64,000 nucleotides of DNA from Tsukamurella pulmonis (GTDB lineage Bacteria > Actinomycetota > Actinomycetes > Mycobacteriales > Mycobacteriaceae). A program made the translations under genes and the position numbers. The stretch covers positions 3,486,136 through 3,550,135 of the forward strand of contig NZ_FNLF01000002.1 of NCBI RefSeq assembly GCF_900103175.1. Reading direction: 5' to 3'. The notes beneath the pieces were generated by a model. The model was not told the DNA's origin and did no database searches. It worked only from the letters and a program-made list of their open reading frames with translations. Shown piece by piece: positions 9,280-17,753 of this stretch (the first letter of the stretch is position 1; the number at the start of each line of letters is the position of its first letter).

Positions 9280-9936
9280 GTGACCCGCATCGTCATCATC
9301 GACGACGACCCGTTGGTGCGCTCCGGCCTGCGCATGATCATCGAATCCGCCGACGACTTGAGCATCGTCGCCGAGGGCGGTGACGGCGCCGACGCCGTGG
9401 ACCTGGTCCGCGAGCACCGGCCCGACGTGGTGCTGATGGACATCCGGATGCCCGCCGTCGACGGGCTCGCCGCCACCGCGCTGGTGCGCGCGGAACCGCA
9501 GCCGCCGCAGGTGATCGTGCTGACCACCTTCGATCTCGACGATTACGTGATGCGCGCCCTGCAGGCGGGCGCCGCCGGTTTCATGCTCAAGGACACGCCG
9601 CCGCGGCAACTGCTCGACGGTGTCCGCGTGGTCGCCTCGGGCGAGGCGATGCTGTCCCCCAGCGTGACCCGCAAGCTGATCGATCGGTTCGCCGGCGATC
9701 CCCGCGAGGACCGCCGCCGCGCCGCGCTCGCCCGGATCGCCGTGCTCACCGAACGCGAGCACGAGGTGTTCCTCGGCATCGCGGCGGGCGGCTCGAACGC
9801 GCAGATCGGCCGCGACCTGTTCATGAGCGAGGCCACCGTCAAGACGCACGTCTCGCGGCTGCTCGACAAGCTCGACGTCGCCAACCGGGTGCAGTTGGCG
9901 ATCCTCGCCCACGACGCGGGTCTCCCCCGCCGCTAG
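9280..9936 (+). CDS. Response regulator, NarL/LuxR type
   Basis: DNA-binding partner of the preceding kinase, 218 residues. The receiver domain has the acidic triad (8-10), phospho-acceptor Asp54 in VVLMDIRMP and Lys104 (FMLKD). The C-terminal LuxR-type helix-turn-helix begins at LTEREHEVFLGIAAGGSN and includes SEATVKTHVSRLLDKL. The GTG at 9280 is chosen because AGGAGG ends four bases upstream; ATG 9256 in the same frame lacks this support. A palindromic motif shared with the kinase upstream region follows directly after its stop. Confidence 0.92.
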   Translation: MTRIVIIDDDPLVRSGLRMIIESADDLSIVAEGGDGADAVDLVREHRPDVVLMDIRMPAVDGLAATALVRAEPQPPQVIVLTTFDLDDYVMRALQAGAAGFMLKDTPPRQLLDGVRVVASGEAMLSPSVTRKLIDRFAGDPREDRRRAALARIAVLTEREHEVFLGIAAGGSNAQIGRDLFMSEATVKTHVSRLLDKLDVANRVQLAILAHDAGLPRR

Positions 9937-9951
9937 GCCGGCGGCTCCGCG

Positions 9952-9968
9952 CCTACGACTTTCGTAGG
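9952..9968. promoter_or_regulatory. Perfect palindrome, candidate operator before the MMPL fusion gene
   Basis: CCTACGA-CTT-TCGTAGG is a perfect dyad with a three-base centre, 109 bp before the transporter start. Its core CTACGACTTTCGT recurs at 7961-7973 (opposite strand), and a further half site CTACGA occurs at 9999-10004. Confidence 0.55.
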
Positions 9969-9973
9969 GGCCG

Positions 9974-9990
9974 CGCAGCGATCCGCTGCG
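9974..9990. repeat. Short perfect inverted repeat between regulator and transporter genes
   Basis: CGCAGCG-ATC-CGCTGCG has seven-base arms. It could be a second operator or a weak transcription-stop hairpin after the regulator gene; no U-tract follows. Confidence 0.35.
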
Positions 9991-10076
9991 ACCATCGTCT
10001 ACGAAGCGGATATCGGTCGTCCCCCAGGCCTTTCGGACCCTAGTGTGTTCCCGTCGCGGTCGCCAGACTGGACGGC

Positions 10077-13000
10077 ATGGCATCACTGCTCTACAAGGTC
10101 GGACGCTTCTGCTACCGGAAATGGTGGCTCGTCCTCGTGCTCTGGATCGTCGCCTTCGTCGCGATCGGAGCCGCGGGGTCGGCGGTGTCCAAACCCTTCA
10201 AGGACGATTTCAACCTCCCCGGTAGCCGCGCCGTCGAGGCGCAGGACGTGCTGCAGGAGAAATTCCCCGAGACGGCGAAGACGCAGGCGCCCACCGCCAC
10301 CGTCGTACTGCAGTCCACCAACGGGCAGCGCCTGGACCAGGGCGGTAACGCCGCGGCCGTCACCGCCGTGGTCACCAAGCTGCGCGAGGTGCCGGAGCTC
10401 ACCGATGCGGACAGGGCCGCCGTCGTCAACCCCACCGTCGGGGCCGCGGCCGCGGAGAACCTGAGCAGCGACGGCCGGACCGCCCAGATCCGGTTCTCCT
10501 TCAGCGACGTCAAGGAGGTCTCCGAGGAGTCGAAGGAGGCGGTCGAGGAGGCGAAGAAGGCCGGCACCGACGCGGGCCTGAAGGTCGAGAGCGCGGGCTC
10601 GGCGAACGAGACCGAGGCCGAGCCCCCGGCGGAGTTGATCGGCATCGTCGTCGCGGTGATCGTCATGATCATCACCTTCGCGGCGCTGCTCGCGGCGCTC
10701 ATGCCGCTGGGCGCGGCGCTGATCGGCATCGGGCTCTCGACGTCGATCATCGCGATCGGCACCTCGTTCCTCACGCTCGGCACCTCCACCACCGGCCTGT
10801 CGATGATGATCGGCCTGGCGGTGGGCATCGACTACTCCCTGTTCGTGATCTCCCGCTACCGGCAGGAACTGGTCACCACGTCGGACCGCGCCCACGCCGC
10901 GGGTCTCGCGGTCGGCACCGCCGGCAGCGCCGTGGTCTTCGCCGGCGCCACCGTGATCATCGCGCTGTGCGGCCTGTCGATCACCGGCATGTCCTTCCTG
11001 TCCCAGATGGGCCTGGGCGCCGCGGTCACCGTCGCGCTCGCGGTGCTGGTGGCTCTGACGGTGCTGCCCGCCCTCCTCGGCCTGTTCAAGTCGGCGGTCT
11101 TCACGCCGAAGCTGCCGCTGCTGTGGACGCCGGAGCAGACCGAGCGCCGCCCGATGGGGCAGCGGATCGGCGAGTTGCTCACCAGCAAGCCGCTCCCCTT
11201 CCTCGTGGGCGCCGTCGCGATCCTCGCGGTCGCCGCCATCCCGATCGGAAAGCTGGAACTGGGACTCGATTTCGAGGCGCCGTCGGACAAGGCGGCGGTC
11301 CAGATGCAGACCGAGGCGTTCGGCGCGGGCAAATCCTCCCCGCTGGTCGCGGTCATCGACACGCAGGGCCGGGGCGATCTGACGGCCGCCACCACCCGGT
11401 TCGCCGACGAGGCGCGCACGTTGCCGGGAATCGCGCACGACGGCGTCATCGGGCCCGTCCCGAACGCGAAGGGCGATGCGGCGCAGTTCATCATCGTTCC
11501 CGAGTCCGGGCCGTCGACCAAGCAGACCGCGACGCTGCTCGACGAGCTGCGCGAGCGCGCGGAGACCGTGGGCGGGGCGACCTCGACCTTCGTCGGCATC
11601 GGCGGAGCGGCCGCGATCAACGCGGACTTCTCCGAGACCCTCACCTCGAAGCTGCCGCTGTACCTCGTCGTGGTGGTCGGGCTGGCGATCCTGCTGCTGA
11701 TGATCGTCTTCCGCTCGGTGATCATCCCGATCATCGCCTCCCTGGGATTCCTCCTCTCCATCGCCGCCACGTTCGGCGTCACGGTCGGCTTCTTCCAGGA
11801 GGGCTGGCTGGGCTGGATCGCCCCTGAGGAGCGGGGCCCGATCCTCGTCTTCATGCCGATCTTCCTGATCGGCATCGTCTTCGGACTCGCGATGGACTAT
11901 CAGGTGTTCCTGGTCAGCCGGATGCGGGAGGAACACCACCACGGCGCGCCGGCGCTGGAGGCGATCCGGATCGGCTACCGGTCCGGGGCGCGCGTGGTGA
12001 CCGCCGCCGCGATCATCATGATCTCGGTCTTCGCCGGATTCACGCTGTCCTCCATGACCTTCCTCAAGCTGATGGGCTTCGCCATGGCGGCGGCGATCGT
12101 CTTCGACGCCTTCCTCGTGCGGATGATCATCATGCCGACGGCGATGGCGGTGCTCGGCGAGCGCGCCTGGTGGATTCCGCGCTGGCTCGACAAGGTGCTC
12201 CCCCGGATCGACGTGGAGGGCGACGGGCTGCGGGCGATGTCCGCGGCGATGGCCGCACCCTGCGCGCCGGCGGACACCGCTGCACCGCAGGACGTCCCGA
12301 CGTCGGCGGAGGCGAAGACGGCCCCGATCACGGCGGCCGCGACTGTCCCCGTCGCGGGGCCGGCGCCGGCGCCGCTCCGGCGCGGCCGCGCGGCACCGCA
12401 CGCCGGCGTACCGCACGCCGGGGCGGCCGGTGGGCCCGTCCTGCTCACGCCCGCGGCCGGAACCGGTGCACCGCAGGCGAGTCCGCGCAGCACGGCGGAG
12501 ATCGCCGAACTGCGGGCGAGCAACCGCGCGCTGGCCGCCGAGCTCTCGGAACTGCGTTCGGACTACCGTTCCCTCTCCGCGCACGCCCGGCTCCAGGCCG
12601 ACTCCGTCACCGACCCGGTGCGATTCGAGATCGGGTCCACCGACGGTGGCGCCCGCTCGGGCACCCTGCACACGGCGCACCGCACGATCGCCACCCCCGC
12701 GTTCGTCGCCTCCGCGCCGCTCGCCGCGATCCCCGGCGTGGATCCCGCCTCGGCGCTCGCGCTCGGCGCCGACGCGGTCACCGTCGACGGGACGCGACTG
12801 AAGGTGCACCCCGGCGCCGAGACGATCGAGGAGGCCGGCGGCCTCGCCGCCTTCGCCGGGTGGGACCTGCCGCTCTTCGTCGACGTCTCCGCGCCGTCGT
12901 CCGATCCCGAGAGCGCGGTGACCGCCGCACACCGCCTGGGAGGCGATGTGGTGTTCGCCCCCGCGTCGGGCACCGGTGCGCGACGCGCGCTGGCGGAGCA

Positions 13001-13676
13001 CAACTGGCTGACGGCGCTGCGCCGCGGCGAGACGTCGCTGTGGGCCAGTGTTCCGCTGCGCCTGTCGCAGGACCGGGCGGCGGTGCGCGAGCTGCTCGCC
13101 CGGCACGAGGAGGACGTGCGCTCGGGCGGCCTGGGCTTCGGCGGCGTGCGGTTCCTCGGTGGCGTCGCGGCCCCGGAGGCGCGCACCGCGCTGGCGACGC
13201 TCGTCGAGGCACTGGGCGCGCAGCGGCCGCGATACGTCGCCGGCGTCCGCGGGCCCGAGGACCTGTTGCACGCGGTGGACGCGGGCATCGACCTCATCGA
13301 GTCGGCCGCTCCGCAGGAGCTGGCGGCGCGCGGCATCGCGCTCACACCGGACGGCCCGCTCAGCCTCTCGGCACCGTCGAGCCGGGGCGACGTGCGCCCG
13401 CTCGCCGCGGACGGCGCACCGTCGGGGCTGAACCGGGCGTACCTGCACCACCTCTACCGCACCGACGTCCCGTCGGCCGTGCAGGCGGTGACGCGGCACA
13501 ACCTGCGGTACCTGGCGGAGCTCACCGCGGGAGCGCGGCGCGCGATCGCCGACGGCCGCTACCCCGCCTACCGCGACGCGGTGCTGCGCCGCTTCGGCGC
13601 CGGCGACGGGGCGGCGACGACGTCTCGGGGCGTCGTCGATCCGCGGGACGAGGACGTGGTCGGCACGCCCTCCTAG
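10077..13676 (+). CDS. MMPL-family RND transporter fused to a degenerate tRNA-guanine transglycosylase-like domain
   Basis: One uninterrupted 1199-codon frame. Residues 1-720 form a complete MMPL lipid or drug exporter with two membrane repeats and the proton-relay Asp-Tyr pairs D252-Y253 (GIDYSLFVISRY) and D607-Y608 (AMDYQVFLVSRM). Residues 720-805 are an Ala/Pro-rich linker, then a predicted coiled coil from T806 (TAEIAELRASNRALAAELSE). Residues 846-1175 follow the TGT (queuine/archaeosine transglycosylase) fold in order: RSGTLHTAHRTIATPAFV, PGAETIEEAGGLAAFAGW, RYVAGVRGPEDLLHAVDAG, NRAYLHHLYRTD, HNLRYLAEL. The nucleophile position carries Glu1075 instead of Asp, DSGG is replaced by DVSA, and the zinc cysteines are absent, so a binding or structural role is more likely than base exchange. 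The C-terminus should be cytoplasmic. It lies downstream of a NarL-type two-component pair and is probably controlled by it. Confidence 0.85.
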   Translation: MASLLYKVGRFCYRKWWLVLVLWIVAFVAIGAAGSAVSKPFKDDFNLPGSRAVEAQDVLQEKFPETAKTQAPTATVVLQSTNGQRLDQGGNAAAVTAVVTKLREVPELTDADRAAVVNPTVGAAAAENLSSDGRTAQIRFSFSDVKEVSEESKEAVEEAKKAGTDAGLKVESAGSANETEAEPPAELIGIVVAVIVMIITFAALLAALMPLGAALIGIGLSTSIIAIGTSFLTLGTSTTGLSMMIGLAVGIDYSLFVISRYRQELVTTSDRAHAAGLAVGTAGSAVVFAGATVIIALCGLSITGMSFLSQMGLGAAVTVALAVLVALTVLPALLGLFKSAVFTPKLPLLWTPEQTERRPMGQRIGELLTSKPLPFLVGAVAILAVAAIPIGKLELGLDFEAPSDKAAVQMQTEAFGAGKSSPLVAVIDTQGRGDLTAATTRFADEARTLPGIAHDGVIGPVPNAKGDAAQFIIVPESGPSTKQTATLLDELRERAETVGGATSTFVGIGGAAAINADFSETLTSKLPLYLVVVVGLAILLLMIVFRSVIIPIIASLGFLLSIAATFGVTVGFFQEGWLGWIAPEERGPILVFMPIFLIGIVFGLAMDYQVFLVSRMREEHHHGAPALEAIRIGYRSGARVVTAAAIIMISVFAGFTLSSMTFLKLMGFAMAAAIVFDAFLVRMIIMPTAMAVLGERAWWIPRWLDKVLPRIDVEGDGLRAMSAAMAAPCAPADTAAPQDVPTSAEAKTAPITAAATVPVAGPAPAPLRRGRAAPHAGVPHAGAAGGPVLLTPAAGTGAPQASPRSTAEIAELRASNRALAAELSELRSDYRSLSAHARLQADSVTDPVRFEIGSTDGGARSGTLHTAHRTIATPAFVASAPLAAIPGVDPASALALGADAVTVDGTRLKVHPGAETIEEAGGLAAFAGWDLPLFVDVSAPSSDPESAVTAAHRLGGDVVFAPASGTGARRALAEHNWLTALRRGETSLWASVPLRLSQDRAAVRELLARHEEDVRSGGLGFGGVRFLGGVAAPEARTALATLVEALGAQRPRYVAGVRGPEDLLHAVDAGIDLIESAAPQELAARGIALTPDGPLSLSAPSSRGDVRPLAADGAPSGLNRAYLHHLYRTDVPSAVQAVTRHNLRYLAELTAGARRAIADGRYPAYRDAVLRRFGAGDGAATTSRGVVDPRDEDVVGTPS

Positions 13677-13699
13677 GCGCGGGGAAGCACCCCACCCGA

Positions 13700-13738
13700 G
13701 CGGCGGCGGTGACGGCGAGAGGCCGTCTCCGCCGCCGC
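13700..13738 (+). terminator. Strong hairpin after the MMPL fusion gene
   Basis: Seventeen-base arms (13700-13716 and 13722-13738) pair with one mismatch around a GAGAG loop, 23 bp after the stop codon. No U-tract follows, as is common for actinobacterial terminators. Confidence 0.55.
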
Positions 13739-13822
13739 TGCGGCGTTACGGTCGTTGCATTCGCGCCGATCGCGTACACCGTTCCGTAACCATCGGCGAC
13801 GTGACCGGGCCCACATTTTTCC

Positions 13823-13838
13823 TGTGATTGCCATCACT
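13823..13838. promoter_or_regulatory. CRP/GlxR-like binding site upstream of rpf
   Basis: TGTGA-TTGCCA-TCACT matches the TGTGA-N6-TCACA consensus at nine of ten positions. In M. tuberculosis the cAMP receptor protein activates rpfA, so a CRP-family site before an rpf gene is expected. The site centre is about 412 bp before the TTG start, implying a long leader. Confidence 0.6.
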
Positions 13839-13839
13839 T

Positions 13840-14566
<727 letters not shown>

Positions 14567-14589
14567 CGTCGCACCCGCTCCACGATCTA

Positions 14590-14636
14590 CGCCTGTGGCG
14601 GTCGATTCCTCGTGAATCGGCCGCCACAGGCGTTTT
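14590..14636 (+). terminator. Intrinsic terminator of rpf
   Basis: Nineteen-base arms (14590-14608 and 14614-14632, one G-U wobble) with a five-base loop are followed directly by TTTT. This is the best rho-independent terminator in the window. Confidence 0.85.
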
Positions 14637-14683
14637 CGCGTCCCGCCCTCGCCTCCTCCGCTCCCTCCTGCCAGAATCGCTGA

Positions 14684-15922
14684 GTGCGACTGCGCGTGCT
14701 CCTGCTGCTGACAGGGCTCTACTTCGCCCAGGGGCTGCCCTTCGGCTTCTTCACCCAGGCGGTGCCCGTCCTCCTGCGCAATGCGGGCCTCTCGCTCACC
14801 GCGATCAGCCTCACCTCCCTGCTCTACCTGCCGTGGGGACTGAAGTTCCTCTGGGCGCCCGCCGTCGATCGGATCGGCACGCGCCGCCGCTGGATCCTGG
14901 CCACCCAGCTCGGTTCCGCCGGGATCGCCTTCGCCCTCGCCGCCACCGATCTCGCCGGCTCCCTGCGGTGGCTGTTCGTCGCCATCGCCGCGATCAACCT
15001 CCTCTCCGCCACGCAGGACATCGCCACGGACGGCCTGGCGGTGCGGCTGCTCGGGCCCCGCGAGCGCGGCCTCGGCAACGGCATCCAGACCGGCGCGTAC
15101 CGGCTCGGCATGATCGCGGGCGGCGGAGGCCTGCTCTGGATCTACGCCGACGGTGGCTGGCGGGTGCTGCTGCTCACCCTGGGCGGCGCGATTCTGCTCT
15201 GCACGGTCCCCGTCGCGCTGCTGGCGCCCGACGATCGCGCCGACGACGCACCGCATCGCGCCCCTCCCCTGCCGGCCGGGGGCCTGCGCGCCGCCTGGTG
15301 GCACCGGCTGCGCCGACCCGGGGTGATCGCCCTGATCACCCTCCTGGCCGCCTACAAGTTCGGCAACGCGATGGTCTCCTCCCTCGCCGGTCCGTTCCTG
15401 CACGACGCCGGGTTGGCGCTCAAGGAGATCGCGCTCGTCAGCGGCGCCCTCAACTCCACCGGCGCGCTCCTGGGCTCCGCCCTGGGCGGCTGGTGGGCGT
15501 TCCGGCACGGGCGCCGCTCGGCCCTCCTGCTGGGCGGCGTGGCGCAGACGGTGACGATCGCGCTGTACGTGGTGGCGGCCCTCGGGATCGGCGGCTTCCC
15601 CATGGTGGTGGCCGCCAACCTCACCGAGCACGTCTTCGGCGGCGCGGCCACCGTCGCGCTGTTCACCCTGATGATGGACGCGAGTGAACGCGAGTACGCG
15701 GGCGCGGACTACACGCTGCTGGCGTGCGCGGTGGTCGCCGCGCAGGGCGCCGCGGGGTTCGCGGGCGGCGTCTCGGGCGATCTACTCGGCTACGCGCCGA
15801 CCTTCGCCATCGGGATGGTGCTCTCCGGGATCGGATGCGCCGTGCTGATCCGGGCGCTGGACCGCGGTATCGGCCCGCGATCGATCACGACGTGGACCCG
15901 GGGCCCGGTTCCCACACCATGA
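14684..15922 (+). CDS. MFS transporter, AmpG/RhtX-like
   Basis: A 412-residue permease with about twelve hydrophobic segments. The start LYFAQGLPFGFFTQAVPVLLR and the loop WAPAVDRIGTRRRW resemble the AmpG/acetyl-CoA-transporter/RhtX branch of the major facilitator superfamily, which handles muropeptides, acyl-CoA or siderophores. The substrate here is not known; the adjacent rpf (peptidoglycan hydrolase) makes muropeptide recycling an attractive but unproven idea. The start is GTG at 14684 with a CAGAAT box six bases upstream. Its 3' end overlaps the convergent acetyltransferase gene by 38 bp. Confidence 0.75.
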   Translation: MRLRVLLLLTGLYFAQGLPFGFFTQAVPVLLRNAGLSLTAISLTSLLYLPWGLKFLWAPAVDRIGTRRRWILATQLGSAGIAFALAATDLAGSLRWLFVAIAAINLLSATQDIATDGLAVRLLGPRERGLGNGIQTGAYRLGMIAGGGGLLWIYADGGWRVLLLTLGGAILLCTVPVALLAPDDRADDAPHRAPPLPAGGLRAAWWHRLRRPGVIALITLLAAYKFGNAMVSSLAGPFLHDAGLALKEIALVSGALNSTGALLGSALGGWWAFRHGRRSALLLGGVAQTVTIALYVVAALGIGGFPMVVAANLTEHVFGGAATVALFTLMMDASEREYAGADYTLLACAVVAAQGAAGFAGGVSGDLLGYAPTFAIGMVLSGIGCAVLIRALDRGIGPRSITTWTRGPVPTP

Positions 15923-16355
15923 GCTCGTCCGCCGCACGGAAGCCGTTGCGGCGGTACAGCGGGACGGACGGCGCGCTCGGCGAGAGGACCAGCCGGCGGT
16001 ACCCGCGGGCCCGTGCCTCCTCCTGCACCGCCGCGATCAGCGCGCGGCCGTGGCCCCGGTTGCGGACGGCGGGGAGGACGAACAGGTGCCCGAGGTAGCC
16101 CCATGCGCTCGAATCCGTGCCGGGCGTGGGCATCCGGACGTACTCGTGCAGGGTGACCATCCCCGTCGCACCGGGGCGTCCGGCGTCACCGGCGAGGAAG
16201 ACCGTGCGGCGCTCGCGCACCCACCAGTCGCGGATCCGGTCGACGAAGCCGTCGTCCTCCTCCGCCGGTCCGGCCCCCGAGGTGGCCGCCCACGCGGTGC
16301 GCAGGGCGGCGACGAGCGCCGCGTCGCGGGCGGGGTCGGCGATCCGGACGTCCAT
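15885..16355 (-). CDS. GNAT-family N-acetyltransferase
   Basis: A 156-residue acetyl-CoA-dependent acetyltransferase. The acetyl-CoA pyrophosphate loop is visible as VLPAVRNRGHGRALIAAVQEE (motif V-x-x-x-R-x-x-G-x-G), followed by YRRNGF typical of the GNAT C-terminus. The substrate is unknown. The start is set at ATG 16353-16355 (MDVRIADPA); an ATG seven codons upstream is possible. It is convergent with the MFS gene and overlaps it by 38 bp. Confidence 0.83.
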   Translation of the reverse strand: MDVRIADPARDAALVAALRTAWAATSGAGPAEEDDGFVDRIRDWWVRERRTVFLAGDAGRPGATGMVTLHEYVRMPTPGTDSSAWGYLGHLFVLPAVRNRGHGRALIAAVQEEARARGYRRLVLSPSAPSVPLYRRNGFRAADELMVWEPGPGSTS

Positions 16356-16382
16356 CACTGCACCGTACGTCCGCACACGCGC

Positions 16383-16425
16383 GTGCGGTGGATCGTGTCC
16401 GCCGAGCGAACGCGATCCACCGCAC
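16383..16425 (-). terminator. Hairpin downstream of the TauE/SafE-like gene
   Basis: Perfect 13-base arms (16383-16395, 16413-16425) lie 12 bp past the stop of the minus-strand transporter gene. No U-tract is present. Confidence 0.5.
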
Positions 16426-16437
16426 GGGTTCCGGGGC

Positions 16438-17391
16438 TCAGGCCGGGACGGGCGCCTTCGGATCCTCGACCGCGCCGGCGTTACGGGCGGCCAGATCGCT
16501 GATGGAGTCGGCGGATTCGAGCACGGCGTCCCGCCGGTACTGGACGAAGGAGTACGCGAAGGCCGCGATCCAGCCGGCGACGATCAGGATGTAGACCACG
16601 CGCTGCGTGCCCGGTTCGAGGGCCAGGCCGCTCTTGCCGACGAGGGTGCGGGCGTTGGTGAGGATGATCAGGCCACCGACCGACGCGCCCAGCAGCCGGG
16701 GCGGGAAGTGCCGCACGAGCCACGCGGCGAAGGGCGCGGCGATGACGCCGCCCAGCAGAATGGCGCCCGCGTAGGCGAAGTTGACGCCCTCGCCGCCGAG
16801 GTTGGCGAGGAAGCCGAGCGACGCGGCCAGCGCGATGAGGAACTCGCTGGTGTCGATCGTGCCGACCACCTTGCGCGGCTCCATCCGGCCCGAGGCCAGC
16901 AGCGCCGGCGTGCCGACCGGGCCCCACCCGCCACCGCCCGTGGCGTCGACGAAGCCGCCGAAGAGGCCCAGCGGTGCGAGGAAGCGGGACTTGAGCGGCC
17001 GCCCCAGATTCTTGGTGTCGATGCCGCGGAAGGTGAAGCGCAGCAGCACGTACAGGCCGAGCAGCAGCAGGATCACCGACATCAGGGGCTTCGCGACCTC
17101 GGTCGAGAGGTTCGAGAGCACCGTCGCACCGGCGAAGGCGCCGATCGCACCCGGGATGCCGATGCGCCGCACGACCTTCCAGTCGACGTTGCCGAAGCGC
17201 CAGTGCGAGGCGCCCGAGACGGCGCTGGTGCCGATCTCGGCGAGGTGGATCGTCGCGCTGATCGCGGCGGGCGAGAGCGTCGTGAGCGCGACCAGGAAGG
17301 TCGTCGCGGTCACGCCGAAGGCCATGCCGAGGCTCCCGTCGACGAGCTGCCCGAGCAGTCCGACGAAGGCGACGATGACGAGGGTGGGCAT
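16438..17391 (-). CDS. TauE/SafE-family anion exporter
   Basis: A 317-residue permease of the TauE/SafE (formerly DUF81) family, members of which export sulfite, sulfoacetate or related anions. The family repeat is visible as FVGLLGQLVDGSLGMAFG near the N-terminus and GLFGGFVDATGGGGWG in the second half, with eight or nine hydrophobic segments. The ATG at 17391 is preceded by AGGAG at seven-base spacing, so the longer form from 17442 is not used. An eight-base-pair hairpin lies in the short leader. The transported anion cannot be told from sequence. Confidence 0.85.
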   Translation of the reverse strand: MPTLVIVAFVGLLGQLVDGSLGMAFGVTATTFLVALTTLSPAAISATIHLAEIGTSAVSGASHWRFGNVDWKVVRRIGIPGAIGAFAGATVLSNLSTEVAKPLMSVILLLLGLYVLLRFTFRGIDTKNLGRPLKSRFLAPLGLFGGFVDATGGGGWGPVGTPALLASGRMEPRKVVGTIDTSEFLIALAASLGFLANLGGEGVNFAYAGAILLGGVIAAPFAAWLVRHFPPRLLGASVGGLIILTNARTLVGKSGLALEPGTQRVVYILIVAGWIAAFAYSFVQYRRDAVLESADSISDLAARNAGAVEDPKAPVPA

Positions 17392-17412
17392 GCTGGTCTC
17401 CTGCGGCTGAGG

Positions 17413-17432
17413 CGGACGAGGGGACTCGTCCG
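17413..17432 (-). promoter_or_regulatory. Hairpin or operator in the TauE/SafE leader
   Basis: CGGACGAG-GGGA-CTCGTCCG is a perfect eight-base dyad 21 bp upstream of the start codon, next to the ribosome-binding site. It may be an operator or a leader stem affecting translation. Confidence 0.4.
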
Positions 17433-17536
17433 GATATGACACGCCACTCTGCCGATCACGTCACAGGATCGGAACCGTCCCGATCAGGCTGATCGGAACT
17501 GCTGGCGTCCGATTCGCCCCGATCCGGATGGTGTAG

Positions 17537-17725
17537 AAGCACGACCAGGTGCGCACGCTCGCCTGTGACGACGACGTGGAGGTCGTCGGCTCCGACAACG
17601 CGCTCGTCCTCACCTCCGCGTGCAAGCGCGGCGAGGTCAGCGGGCACGACAACACCATCACCTGCACGGGAGCGAAGAAGCCCACCGTGAAGTCGGTCGG
17701 GGCGGACAACTCGTACCGCTGCTGA
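17537..17725 (+). pseudogene. DUF3060-like remnant lacking its 5' end
   Basis: The plus-strand frame ending at TGA 17723-17725 encodes about 62 residues with the DUF3060 repeat pattern (VEVVGSDNALVLTSAC, then GEVSGHDNTITC and VKSVGADNSYRC). DUF3060 proteins of mycolata are secreted or lipid-anchored, but here a TAG at 17534 cuts the frame before any signal peptide. The only plausible start is GTG 17549, without a ribosome site. A truncated remnant is more likely than a working gene. Confidence 0.45.
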
Positions 17726-17741
17726 GCGCGCCGGCGGAGCC

Positions 17742-17747
17742 TAGGCT
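17742..17747 (+). promoter_or_regulatory. TANNNT -10 box for the LLM oxidoreductase
   Basis: TAGGCT lies six bases before the ATG at 17754, consistent with leaderless transcription. Confidence 0.5.
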
Positions 17748-17753
17748 GGCGGC

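Noticed and set aside
12236-12500. Idea that the MMPL and TGT-like parts are two genes
   Set aside because: No stop codon occurs between them, no ribosome site precedes internal ATG codons such as 12238, and the junction reads as a natural linker plus coiled coil. A frameshift error cannot be fully excluded without raw reads.
10083-13499. 1138-codon minus-strand ORF opposite the MMPL fusion
   Set aside because: It is the third-position GC shadow of the plus-strand gene: Arg/Gly/His-rich composition, no recognisable domain, and complete overlap with a well-supported gene.
13740-13800. Possible MtrA-type sites before rpf
   Set aside because: GTAAC/GTGAC-like words occur, but no paired arrangement matching a known MtrA box could be supported by eye.
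17461-17709. 82-codon minus-strand ORF in the TauE-LLM gap
   Set aside because: No ribosome site or family resemblance; the opposite strand shows a DUF3060 pattern.
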